Shown here piece after piece: positions 23,150 through 33,311 of a stretch of DNA of 64,000 nt. Numbering within the stretch: position 1 is the first letter of the stretch; each line of letters opens with the position of its first letter. The notes beneath the pieces were generated by a model. The model saw nothing but the letters and a program-made list of their open reading frames with translations, searched no databases and was not told the DNA's origin. Location: positions 23,361,616 to 23,425,615 of the forward strand of contig OX155957.1 in the NCBI GenBank assembly GCA_944548615.1. Direction: 5' to 3'. The position numbers were made by a program, and so were the translations under genes. Origin of the DNA: Micropterix aruncella (Eukaryota; Arthropoda; Insecta; Lepidoptera; Micropterigidae).

Positions 23150-24236
23150 GGTAATGCGCTATGACTGGACGCCAGAGATGCTGTTGACTGGACGCCAGAG
23201 AAGAAGTTTTATTCGATTGCATTTCAGCATGCACTTCCAGACCCCAGTAACCTCGCTCGTTGGAGCTATGTCGAGGATAGTTCATGTCCCCTAGTAAGTG
23301 GATTGTTGACATTTATATGATTAAATAAACGGTTCACGGAGTACCGGAGGGGGTAGAAACCAGGAGAATCTTCCTCCATATCTCCGTTCGTCCACCCCTC
23401 ACGTAATACCCTTCTGGTACGCGTGAGGTTGTCGATGCACGATATCCCGGGCAGATAAAACGACCCATGTCGTTAGAACTGCCTATATACAAAAACGGGT
23501 GGTGGGCGGGGTTTCTCCCTCCGTCTGTCACCGCGTGGCCTAATAAAGTTCATGTCCCTTCTGTAGCAATACCCCTTGCACAGCTAGACATATTTAGCTG
23601 GCTGTAAGTTGGCTTTAGATCTTGGACGGTACACTTACCGCCATGACAAAGTCCTCGCTGTTATTCGCGAGGTAATTAGCCTCTCAGTGGCTCATGCCAA
23701 CAAGGGTTTGACACTACCCTCCAAACCCCCAATACAGTTTGTGCCGGATGGCTCTAAAGGCAAAGTCTCGGATGTACAGCCCTCAGTCCGATATAACTCT
23801 TTACTCTCAATCTCGGAAGGTGGCCATAATTGTAGAATTAACTCTTCCATGGGATTCAAATACCCCATATGACCACGACCGGAACGGCTTCACTGTTCAC
23901 CTTTACGCGGTGAAAGTTGGCGCTCGTGGCCTGCCAGCGAAATTTCTGTTTCACCTCTTTAAAGATCTTGGTCTTTCCAGAAAAATAATCAACTCTTTCC
24001 TAGAAAAAATATCTAAAACCGCGATTTGCGCATCTCAGATTCTATGGCTTCCAAGGGGCTGTGAATGGGTGGTAAGTTAAACGCTCACATAGGGCAAGGC
24101 AGCTGTTCTGAACCTACCACAGCTAATCGTTAGTCCGGAATCCACTGCTCACGCCCAAGAAGTGTAAAAAAATAGTATTATGATGGGCCCGACTCCGGTC
24201 GGTGAATTCCATGGCAGCTCTGTTTGTATTTTATTT
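23150..24236 (+). mobile_element. R2-type (RLE) LINE, 5'-truncated copy 3, interrupted
   Basis: Matches the last part of the 5590-8986 copy from CTATGACTGGACGCCAGAGA to the shared 3' UTR. Differences: a GACTGGACGCCAGAGA duplication near 23165-23200, an inserted 254-base sequence at 23293-23546, an approximately 105-base deletion after 23764 and an approximately 46-base deletion near 23878. The deletions remove part of the endonuclease region. Inactive. Confidence 0.85.
23293..23546 (+). mobile_element. 254-bp insertion with 14-bp target duplication, unknown family
   Basis: Lies between AGTTCATGTCCCCT (23279-23292) and AGTTCATGTCCCTT (23547-23560). The uninterrupted LINE copies show that this 14-mer is normally single, so it is a target-site duplication. 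The insert is GC-rich in the middle and ends CCTAATAA, so the plus strand is the likely sense of a TAA-ended retroposon. It has no tRNA-like boxes that I can recognise. It could be a SINE or the 5'-truncated end of a LINE such as R1-type. Confidence 0.75.
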
Positions 24237-24239
24237 AAA

Positions 24240-24815
24240 GATGCATTATAAGTGGGCGGACGTCAAAGGCTAGCGCGAAAGCTTAGCGAAGAACTAATTT
24301 AATTACTGCTACTTGACCTGTTCTGCCTGCAATATGTACATTTGCCTGGACATTTGAAAATGTCCTCTAGTACGTAAATACACTGATATCAATGCATAGA
24401 TATGCCAATGCTCGTAAAAAAGCATACACAAGGACTCGTACATGAGCATTATATCTTTTGCGATTTATCACAAGCATAAGACTCCGTTGATTATTCTATT
24501 ACCTAATATGAAAATTATAAACAGTAAAGGGACTGAGATTTAATGCAAAATAAATATAGTGAAGAGCTCTACAAGGCTACACTTGCGGCTCCTTCTTTTA
24601 TGTGCAATTGGAAACTCAATGTGCAATGTGCAATTGGAAACTCAATGTGCAATTGGAAACTACCCTGTTGCAATTGTTGAAGCAGTAAAACAGTCGTTTG
24701 AACAACAGCTGATACAATATTTTGTTTGGTTTTCGATCTCAAAGCTATATTTTATAAAAACAAATATTCTGCACTCTCAATACTTCCGCATCCAATATTC
24801 AAGAAGGCACGTTTG
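24240..24815. other. No gene seen; short tandem repeat
   Basis: Includes a tandem of AATGTGCAATTGGAAACTC units at about 24600-24662 (two and a half copies). Otherwise AT-rich. Confidence 0.5.
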
Positions 24816-24817
24816 GA

Positions 24818-25205
24818 AGTGTCGACTACAACGGGCGAATCCGTTACTCCGTGAAATTTTAACGATAATGATCGTTCTGTCTCCCGTCAGACAGGTAGAG
24901 GATTTAGAAACGATAAAAATCTACCGTCCAGCAAAGCCAATATGCCCGCCAGAGGTCAACGGCTTACGGTGAGGGACTAGGTAGGTAACCCATCAGGTAG
25001 TCCCACCTCTGACTACCGGTTTTGGTAGGATATCTTCATCAAGAATCAAACATTAGGTTACCTCCGACCTCCCGACTGGTTACGGGCCCAAAGTCGCTTG
25101 CGCAGCCTCTACCTGCCATAAATTCTGCGGTGATTCAGTTTGAATGCAGTTTGAGGCTGACCATTTGCATCTTTTGCCCAGCTCCAAATTGATGTCAGTT
25201 ATTCA
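24818..25205 (-). mobile_element. Retroposon family A, diverged copy
   Basis: The plus strand starts GTGTCGACTACAACGGGCGA (the family 3' end reversed) and continues through CCCGCCAGAGGTCAACGGC, GGTTTTGGTAGGATATC and GTTACGGGCCCAAAGTCG, like the copy at 31989-32542. The far end is eroded. Confidence 0.75.
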
Positions 25206-25212
25206 ATTGGTC

Positions 25213-25290
25213 ACTTCAAATATGGTTGACGACATGTGAGTATCTGTGAGTATCGACAACAGTATATGTGAGTATCGACAACAGTATATT
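25213..25290. repeat. Short tandem, GTGAGTATCGACAACAGTAT unit
   Basis: Two full copies and one partial copy of an approximately 25-base unit. Confidence 0.8.
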
Positions 25291-25299
25291 TCAGAAGTT

Positions 25300-26460
25300 A
25301 GAAATACATGACAGGATAATTGTTTTACTTTCAGAAATCTCTCTAAATGCCACAAGTCTATTTACATACACGTAAATATTCCCCAACTTATAAAATAACA
25401 AACATTATTGATAACGGCGGGAATCCTGTCTTAAAGCAAGTTATATTACACATGCCCGCTTGTGACAACAATGATATTCTACCGAAAATACGTCTGCAAA
25501 AAAAAAGGTCTTGGGCGCGATATAATAGAGCAGAACAAGCGCCTGACGCCGCAAATGCGCAAACCGTACAGTATGGCCAGAGGGCATTCCCCCAGGGGAA
25601 ACCGATCCACCAGCCGTGAGGCCTAAGACGCGAGTCATTCCAGGGGTAGTTCCTCGCAGGCGAGGCTACTGAATAGGAGGTGAATCATGAGTTGGGCCGA
25701 CCCGAGTACGCATTGGATCTTATGGCCTAAGCTGCACGAAACCATTCGCTACCGAAGACCGCGCTACAAGAAGTCACAATAATACTCAGTATCCTACCGT
25801 AATTCCTTCTCAAATAAAATCGGATACGATATCAATTTAAAATCAGCGTAGCGCAGCGTAGCGCGGCGTAGCGCGGCGTCTCGTAGGGCGTAGCAGCGCG
25901 GTATCGGATAGACGTGACGCGCCTCACAAAACGCGCTTACTAAGCATGATTTTCTAATTACATTCTTTCCCCTTTTCCATCTAGATCCAATACTTGCCTC
26001 ATCCGCCTCCGTCTAATTGAATTTTCAGGCCGGTTACATTTCTGTCGATCGCATTTTTTGCCTATTTCCCTCAGCGAGAAGAGAATGCCTTGCTAAAGAT
26101 TGGATTGTTATACGGTACAACTAGGGTTGTTAGGTTATATCTGAGCAAGAAAGTAAATAAAACAAAATAAAAAACCAATTAACATAAATCAGTATGTATA
26201 GAGTATAACAATTAAAATATATTTAATGATATCTATTTGGACACCATTTTTATTTATTATATTTTCAATTTTACTTTGTCCAGCTCTTAAAGATTACTAA
26301 TAACTATTAGGGTATTCTTTTGATTTTATTATTTTCTTTTTTACTTAGTTTTTATTTTTGTTTGCCTGCCTTAGAACAGGCTATAGCCCCAGCTAGGTGA
26401 AAAATTACAGGATCACTGCCCCAGTTTTTGGCATGATGTTAAGCAGATGAGTCGCGTTGA
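25300..26460. other. No gene seen
   Basis: Mixed sequence without recognised family or coding signal. The GC-rich tandem at 25845-25905 is listed separately. Confidence 0.4.
25845..25905. repeat. GC-rich tandem, GTAGCGCGGC unit
   Basis: Five to six imperfect 10-base units (GTAGCGCAGC/GTAGCGCGGC) stand out against AT-rich flanks. Confidence 0.8.
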
Positions 26461-26466
26461 GATAAT

Positions 26467-26830
26467 GAGGGCCGGATTTAGGGGAGGGCATCCGGGGCTA
26501 CAGCCCCGGGGCCTCCACAAAAGAGAGGCCCCCACAATAGAGACTTCGGAAAAAAATCTTTAAAATTCCGACGAGTAAACTAGTAAACACTAGTAAACAA
26601 CTTTTCCTTTGACATTTATTTTCGCTATTTTACCTTTACCTATAGTACTTTGTGCAAACATGATTACATTGTTCTTAAATATACGAAAAAACGATTCATC
26701 TATATCTGTTAACTCCAATCAGGAACAATGGAATGTATAAAATTGGTTTCAACCGTTATCTTTCTTCCTCAACAAGGGGGCCTCCACTTATTTGTTTCCC
26801 GAAGCCTCCAGATCTCTAAATCCGGCCCTG
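26467..26830. mobile_element. hAT-type MITE
   Basis: Ends pair as (G/C)AGGGCCGGATTTAG at 26467 and CTAAATCCGGCCCTG at 26830, a classic hAT terminal style. Flanks GAGATAAT (26459-26466) and AGTATAAT (26831-26838) are a degraded 8-bp duplication (5 of 8). At 364 bases with no coding it is non-autonomous. Confidence 0.75.
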
Positions 26831-26899
26831 AGTATAATAGTTACAAAAATGTAAGTAACAACCTCATTTGTAAGTTGTTTGGCATCATTTAGCGCATTG

Positions 26900-27030
26900 G
26901 CATTGATTATATAGTGTATTAGATTGATTAATGCCGTACTACGATTTGGCAGCTAGGATTTCACTACGAAAAGCGTTGTGTAGGTGGCAGTCATTTTTCC
27001 AAAATTGATTAATAATTATATAATAACAAA
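26900..27030 (+). repeat. Family C2 repeat
   Basis: Same order of blocks as the minus-strand copy at 20860-21050 (TTGATTATATAGTGTATTAG, GCCGTACTACGATTTGGCAG). Confidence 0.65.
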
Positions 27031-27384
27031 AGATTTCCCATACTATTTAAAATAAAGGTTCAATATCAACGATCTAAAATAAGTATTAAAAAGAATTAAA
27101 TTAATAATCAATTGGTAATATATTATCTTATATATAAAAATGAATCGCCGTGCGTTTGTCTCGCAGGATCTCGGAAATGACTCGACCGATTTGAATTATT
27201 TTTCTTTTATTTTGTTTGGCTTGATTCTGGAGTGGTTTAGAAAAAAAATATTTAGGAAAACAACGGAAAATCGAAAAAATCGAAATTGGTCATTTTGGGA
27301 ATATTGGCCACCTTCTAGATGGCTATCGCGGCGATCGTATTGTTTGACAGCTGCGCTATCCATAACTGTTATTCATTCCGTACA

Positions 27385-28257
27385 ATGTGTAAAAGTCAAA
27401 AAAGTCGCAAAAGTCGTAAATACGGAAAAGTCGAAAAAGCCGAAAAAGTCGAAGAAGTAAAAAAAGTCAAAAAGCCGAAAAGTCAAAAAAGTCAAAAAAG
27501 TCGAAAAGGTCGAAAAAGTCGGAAAAGTCGAAAAAGCCAAAAAGTCGAAAAAGTAAAAAAGTCGAAAATGTCCAAAAAGTCGAACAAGGCGAAAGAGTCG
27601 AAAAAGTCAGAAGTAAAAAAGTAAAAAAAAACAAAAAGTCATAAAAGTAAAAAAAGTCGGAAAAGTCAAAAAGCTGCAAAAGTCAAAAAAGTCAAAAAAG
27701 TCAAAAAGTCAAAAAAAGTCAAAAAACTCAAAAAAGTCAAAAAAGTAAAAAAAGTCAAAAAGTCGAAAAAGACGGAAAAGTCGAAAAAGTCGAAAAAGTC
27801 GGAAAGGTCGATAAAGTCGAGAAAGTCGGAAAAGCCGAAAAAGTCCAACAAGGCAAAAAAGTCAAAAGTCAAATAAGTTTAAAAAATCAAAAAATGTCAT
27901 AAAAGTCGATAAAGTAAAAAAAGTCGAAAAAGTCGATAAGTCGCAAAAGTCAAAAAAGTAGAAAAAGTCGAAAAAGACATAAAAGTCGAAAAAGTCGGAA
28001 AAGTCAAAAAGTCGAAAAAGTCGAAAATGTCGGAAAAGTCGCAAAAGTTAAAAAGTCAAAAAAGTAGAAAAAGTTTAAAAAATCATAAAATGTCAAGAAA
28101 GTCAAAAATGTCGATAAAGTTAAAAAAGTCGAAAAAGTCGGAAAAGTCGAAAAAGTCGAAAAGTTCGAAAATGTCGGAAAAGTAGAAAAGTCAATAAAGT
28201 CGAAAAAGCAAAAAAGTCGAAAAAGTAGAAAAAGTCGGAAAAGTCGAAGTCGAAGTC
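27385..28257. repeat. Approximately 870-bp GTCGAAAAA minisatellite in Helitron
   Basis: About 95 imperfect units of GTC(G/A)AAAAA, with variation in A-run length and occasional GTCGGAAAA or GTAAAAAAA. Reading frames across it are lysine/serine-rich on plus and phenylalanine-rich on minus, which simply reflects the repeat. Confidence 0.92.
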
Positions 28258-28529
28258 AAAGTAGATTTCGATTTCGATTTGGGGCTGGGGGGTGGGGTTG
28301 TTGCTGTAGGATTAATGATATTAATATTCAGATGAATTACGTTCCTGGCTACTTGACAGGAATGTCTTGGGGTGACACAGCCGTTTTTTTAATGACATAA
28401 CCACGAATTTGGACTTATATTAGTTTGGGGATTTCAATACTGTAAAGACCTCATGGAAATTTCGATCGATTTGAGTGAGCGTGAAAACAATTCCGTGTTG
28501 TTTTACAGTGTCCATTACATTGTCAAGAA

Positions 28530-29332
28530 GAAGAGATAACATAGGTCGACGAAGTCAGTCAAATGTGCGGCAAGCTACTTCAAGTGCAAACCGCACTGAT
28601 GTGAGATGATTCCATCATCTCGGCCGAAATACAAGATAAAGCTGTTAATCCGAAATTGCTTGCAGTGGTGCCTAAGAATATGATCTATGGACTTCGCGAA
28701 GTTTATAACAACATCTCGCCCTGTATGCTCGATAGTAACTGTTCGAGGCGTTACCCGAGAGACCTGATTGCTAATACCATCACAGGCAATGACGGATACC
28801 CATTGTGTCGTCGCCGATCAGTTGCGGACAATAGGCCATCTGCAGTTGTGAAGGTCAAAGGACAAGATGTAAATGTGGTCAATCGTTAGATTGTGCCTTA
28901 TTGTCCAAGGCTTTTAAACGCGCAAATCAATGTGGAATACTGCAACTTCATCAATTCGATAAATTACATATGCGATAAAATACGTAAAATAAAGCGATAT
29001 GGCTGTTTACGCTGTGAGGAATTCAAACGAGGTGTAAGTATCAGACGTGTCGCTATGTCAGCAGCAACGAGGCGATTTGGCGCATCTTTTCCTTTGCGAC
29101 ATACGAAAACAATCTATAGTTGTACACTTGGTAATTCCCCGTGCGTCTGGCCTTCACAATGACAAATCAAGCGTGTTGGAAGATTGCGGAATTAACTTGA
29201 AATTTCCGTATTTCGCGCATAGACAACTGTATGTCCCGTGTTCGCCAAGCCATCGGTCGAAAAACCATCATTTTTGTTTATTTACGCCGGAAAACAAAAC
29301 GAAAAACATATTTTACCAGTATGTTTTGTGTT
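28530..29332 (+). pseudogene. Helitron Rep/helicase remnant, internally deleted
   Basis: Frames in order give RRSQSNVRQATS (N-terminus), then VPKNMIYGLREVYNN and RRYPRDLIANTITGNDGYPL with IVPYCP and INVEYCNFINSINYICDKI, the conserved Helitron N-terminal domain. CRYVSSNEAIWRIFSF follows near 29050-29100. After a jump the last residues read LKFPYFAHRQLYVPCSP and NIFYQYVLC-stop, like the end of Helitron helicases. The nickase HUH and helicase core between them are missing. Frameshifts and stops are present. Once it would have nicked DNA and driven rolling-circle transposition. Confidence 0.85.
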
Positions 29333-29564
29333 GAATGTGAACTGCATATATATATTATCATGTAAATTAAATACATTGAATTGATTTCAATCACAAACGA
29401 CTTTCATTTAATCACCAAACGAAACTCAAACCGTACATGATTCGGCCATATTATAGATTTCAATGAGTTAGATTTGGAAGGTTCATTAGGATTAATAAAC
29501 GCTTATGAAGAGTTACAATCAAATAGATTTTAGGTGGTACGAAGTTCACTGGGTCATCTAGTAC

Positions 29565-29990
29565 TTTATATTATTAATCATAAATAATATATATTTTTAA
29601 CTATTTAACTAAAAGGTAATAGAATTGTAACTGGAATAATAAAATAACTATTATTAATAAATATCATTTGTCAGAAATTATAAATAGTCAACGAGATTAA
29701 AATAAAAAAAAAATAACAGAATAGCACCACAACAGTCCTTGCAATAATATATAATAAGATATATAAATATCTGAAAGTCACAAATAGTAATGACGATGCA
29801 TAAAAAATATCTTATAATCTAAATCATAGTACTCCTCGCTAATCAGGTGCTTCTTAAGCTGTTTTTTTTATAATCGCGGATTCCCATTTCTGGGCAGAGT
29901 TTTGAATTAAGTGGGCAAACCGTTTAAAAGTTACCTACGTAATTCGGCCATCTTCTGAAAACCTCATTTCGAGGACGTGGCAAATCAATG
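29565..29990. other. No gene seen
   Basis: AT-rich; nothing recognised. Confidence 0.5.
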
Positions 29991-29994
29991 TTAT

Positions 29995-30290
29995 TATTTC
30001 CTCACGTGTCATGCTTATGATATTCACCGCAAAATTTAAAATTTTCTAGCGTGTTATACATAAACATGATGTATTCGAATGGATATATGGATGCCAGTGT
30101 TGGGATGTCGAAAGATTGTAATCGTCCTCTACAACTTTCTGTCGGAGACATATTATTCAACATTAGCACTGTATGTTTTTGTAGGGAGAAAAGTTTTTTA
30201 CAGTTGCTCACTGCACATTGACCCCAGAATATTATACCATACCTCAATATGCTGACTCTTAAATCATGTAATAAAATGAATTAATTAATT
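29995..30290 (-). pseudogene. Jockey/CR1-like LINE C-terminal fragment
   Basis: Minus-strand frame from 30247 reads MRYGIIFWGQ, FSLQKHTVLMLNNMSPTESC, RLQSFDIPTLASIYPFEYI, matching the order LxYGIxxWG...LQKxAxR.I...SC...F..L.I.TL.S.YIxE found after the RT domain in Jockey/CR1-type LINEs. Both ends are lost. Confidence 0.7.
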
Positions 30291-30468
30291 GTCAGCAAAA
30301 TAAACATGTTAAAAAATAAAACAATATGAAATATACATTAATATGTCTAAATTAAAATAAAATCTCTTAGTCATCTAACACATAAATTTCCAATTTCAAA
30401 TGTCTATGTCGCATTGTCGATTAAATCTTGCGATAAGCCTTGGTATGCTGTAAGCAAGTATTTATATA

Positions 30469-31365
30469 AAGGATGATTTTTAATTAGTGACATCATTGAA
30501 ATGGGTGAATCAGTACGAGCAATAAACAACTTTTGACAACAAATTGTTTAATCAAATAATATAAAAAAAATTATTTTAAAATTACATTTTATTCCAAATG
30601 ATTTACAACAGTTTGAGAATCGACCAGCTGTTTAAATTGACCTTGCGATTTCATTGAACTCGGCGGCATTGAATGGCGTTCAATAATACAATAGTTGCGA
30701 AGCGAGCTCACGATGGCTCTGCACTGTTATTTCTGACCGATGTATTTTGAATATTTGAGACATTCACCACCACTTATGAATCATTTTAAAAATGGAATGG
30801 ACAAATAGGACAGGGCCTAAATTGTACCTTGTAGTTGCAAAATCAGTAATTCAGAAGAGATCAATAAAAAAACACAGATTGCCATCTAGCGGTTCGAATA
30901 ATTACATTCAAAAAGTTTACAATTACCTACATATCACAATAGTCGCGTGAATAACGGATATATGGCAGTAGTAAAATAGAATTTAAAAAACTGTTTTTCA
31001 ACTATTAGGTATATTTTAGACACTGTTTTATTTGTAATATCTATTATGCTTTTAAAAAAAAATCAATATGTGATGGCAAATGTCTCAAATATTAGAAATA
31101 TATCTATTCAGAAATAACAGCGCAGCGCCATCTATGGCCTTGCTTCCCCATTCCATGCCGCCAAGTTCCACGACCTCGATCCATTAGCAAGGCAAATAAA
31201 ACAGCTGATCGATTCTCAATCTGTTTTAAATCATTTGGAATAAAATGTAATTTTAAAATAATTTTATTATATTATTTGATTCAACAATTTGTTGTCAAAA
31301 GTTGCTTATTTCCTCATACTGATGGATGCCATTTCAAGGATGCCACTAATTACAAACTCATCCTG
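30469..31365. mobile_element. Long-TIR mariner-like non-autonomous element
   Basis: Arms of about 310 bases (30469-30785 and 31060-31365) are inverted copies, with the outer 160 bases very similar. Ends read (A/C)AGGATGA...TCATCCTG and are flanked by TA (30467-30468, 31366-31367). There is no coding in the short middle. The TA duplication suggests the Tc1/mariner superfamily; the exact family is unknown. Transcripts through it would fold into a long hairpin. Confidence 0.8.
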
Positions 31366-31369
31366 TAGG

Positions 31370-31800
31370 TAAAACATAGTTATAAATGAATACACACCCC
31401 CACTATTACTTGATATTTATTTGAGTTACATTGTGTTGAGATACATTAGATCTTACGTTACAGTTGAGATACATGAGATCTTATCTAGATTCACATATAA
31501 AGGGCAGCCGCTATCTAGTGACGTCACTGTGGTGTTTTACACGTGCCATTAGGGACGAAAGGCTTCATAGCAGTGATAATAGGGCGGTTATGTAAAGTGG
31601 CCCTTACCGACACGATGCGGACTGAAGTAACTTACCACAAGTAACTTGTTTTATCAGACGCCGTTAGGGAAGACAACTGCCGAGGACGTATGGCTCATCC
31701 TGAGAAACAATGACGTGGTTATAAAAAATATATATTAAATGTGCCTGCCTTGAAAGTCCAGAGGAACTTTATTAAAAACTATGAAAGTTCTTGGTATTGG
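31370..31800. other. No gene seen; short tandem near 31436
   Basis: A GTTGAGATACAT(T/G)AGATCTTA unit is doubled near 31436-31485. The remainder resembles 12560-12800 in places, an ill-defined old repeat. Confidence 0.4.
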
Positions 31801-31804
31801 CATT

Positions 31805-31970
31805 AAATATATATGGTATTAGGTTGTTCAACGTCCTATTACATACGTTTTGACAACCCTTCTGCACCAGCGACACGCAAGGTGGCGCCGTTAGTATTGT
31901 ACGGCGCAACTAATGGCAATTTGTTTGGACTTCCATAATAACATTGGAAATGAATGTTTTTTATATATAA
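31805..31970 (+). repeat. Family C repeat, interrupted by family A
   Basis: Begins TATATATGGTATTAGGTTG, with CAACCCTTCTGCACCAGCG. It is followed by ACTGATTGATTATAGAT, into which family A inserted. Confidence 0.7.
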
Positions 31971-31988
31971 TTACTGATTGATTATAGA

Positions 31989-32542
31989 TGGGATTGCATC
32001 CCAGCGCCACTGGACGGTTTTCGCACCATTCGGCGATGTCAATCGGTTGTGCACTCTGACTAATTGCTGAAGGAGTCTGGAGAATATGAGAATATACTTT
32101 CTCCTTAACAGAGGGGGTGGATGTTGACCTGTTGTCATGCCACTCTTGAAATGACCTTGGGCCACTCGATCCCGTGTGGCTATACAAGCAAAGAACGCCC
32201 AGGTCTGCGATAAATTGAATTACCGCTGTAATTACAACAGGTAGAGGCCGCGTAAGCGACTTCGGACCCGTAACCAGTCGAGAGGATAGAGGTATCCTGA
32301 AGGTTAACTCCAGATGGAGATACCCTTCCAAAACTGGTAGTTAAGGGGCGATGGTGCCCGCTGGGTATCGTTACCAGTGCCTCGCCGTACGACGTTGGCC
32401 TCTAACGGGCTTGTTGGTGAAGCTAGTCGGTAGATTGTCTTGTCTCAAGTCTTCTGCGCTCATACCACGGCTGAAAGAATGATCACATATCGTTATACCA
32501 GCCTGGGGTGACGGGTTCGCCCTCTGTAGTCGACACCGCCCT
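31989..32542 (+). mobile_element. Retroposon family A, 5'-truncated with 18-bp duplication
   Basis: Bounded by TACTGATTGATTATAGAT on both sides (31971-31988 and about 32543-32560). It ends CGCCCTCTGTAGTCGACACC, the family 3' end. Its beginning falls inside longer copies, so it is 5'-truncated. A frame read on the minus strand (32331-31891) is open for 146 codons but matches no family I know. Confidence 0.85.
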
Positions 32543-32592
32543 ACTGATTGATTATAGATACCCAATAATTTATCAAATGATACCAAAATAAC

Positions 32593-32687
32593 ATCCCAGG
32601 AAGCTAATGGGCCCTTGCTGTGTTGGCCACGAAGACCCATTCTGTTCAGAGTTGGTCAAACTCACGGGTCAACACACATCCGGCGGC
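32593..32687 (+). mobile_element. Retroposon family A, 5' end fragment
   Basis: Starts AGGAAGCTAATGGGCCCTTG and runs through GTTGGCCACGAAGACCCATT to GGCGGCCTCGG, where Helitron-like sequence cuts in. Confidence 0.75.
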
Positions 32688-32867
32688 CTCGGAATGTATG
32701 TATGGATGTTTGTTACTCTTTCACGCAAAAACTACTGAATGGATTTTGATGAAAATTTACAATAATATAGCTTACACATCAGAATAACACATAGGCTATA
32801 ATTTATAAAGATATCATAATTTTCCATCACCACGCGGGTGAAACCGCGGGGCGCAGCTTAGTATACA
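32688..32867 (+). mobile_element. Helitron-like fragment
   Basis: Reads ATGTATGTATGGATGTTTGT and CAAAAACTACTGAATGGATT, ending CACGCGGGTGAAACCGCGGG then CAGCTTAG. The CGCGGG...CCGCGG hairpin just before a CTAG-like end is typical of an insect Helitron family. The terminal CTTAG is imperfect and the 5' end is missing. Confidence 0.6.
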
Positions 32868-32869
32868 AT

Positions 32870-33311
32870 ATAGGAATTTTAAAAAATATGTTATTATGGC
32901 AAATTATAAAAACAAGAAGTTGTCGTTGAAATAAAATATTTCGCAACAAACTGTTTTAATTTTATTCATTTTGTTACCAACGCACCTAAAAAAGTATATC
33001 GACGATGTTCTCCAACTCCAGGAAGCATCTGCCTCATAAAATTTAACAATGTGTCGTGTCTCGGTTACAATATCTATAATGACGTCATTACGGTTCCGTT
33101 TCCTCAAGAAATTGAGGAAAAAGGCGCAAAAATAGCGACGGAAAATAATAACAATTTCTAGGAACACCCGATTGTACGCGTCTTATTATTCTGCCATAAG
33201 TTAGACGGCGCATTCGGATCTTTAAAACCTGGATCACAATATATAATTAGTGTAATATTTTCACGAGGCAAAAATGTAAAACTAAATAAATGTACTGTTA
33301 TATCTTAGAAG
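32870..33311. other. No gene recognised
   Basis: A minus-strand frame (33167-32904) reads NDVIIDIVTETRHIVKFYEA but fits no family I can name, and no splice context supports it. Confidence 0.35.

Larger units (their letters stand above)
27126..29561 (+). mobile_element. Helitron, complete ends, decayed coding
   Basis: Starts TCTTATATATAAAAATGAAT at 27126 after A and ends GGGTCATCTAG at 29561 before T, so A|TC...CTAG|T without target duplication. Inside come a 5' region of about 250 bases, a 9-mer minisatellite, a collapsed Rep/helicase gene and a 3' region shared with 1-523. The protein centre is deleted, so it needs a partner to move. Confidence 0.9.

Noticed and set aside
27319..28044. Lysine/serine-rich and phenylalanine-rich open frames across the GTCGAAAAA array
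   Set aside because: They are a by-product of a 9-base repeat lacking stops; no codon structure, start context or domain supports a protein.
58..28257. CRISPR-like array interpretation of the 9-mer repeats
   Set aside because: Units are contiguous without unique spacers, and the genome is eukaryotic.
32904..33167. Minus-strand frame with VTETRHIVKFYEADASW as a gene
   Set aside because: No family recognised and no supporting splice sites; kept only as unexplained sequence.
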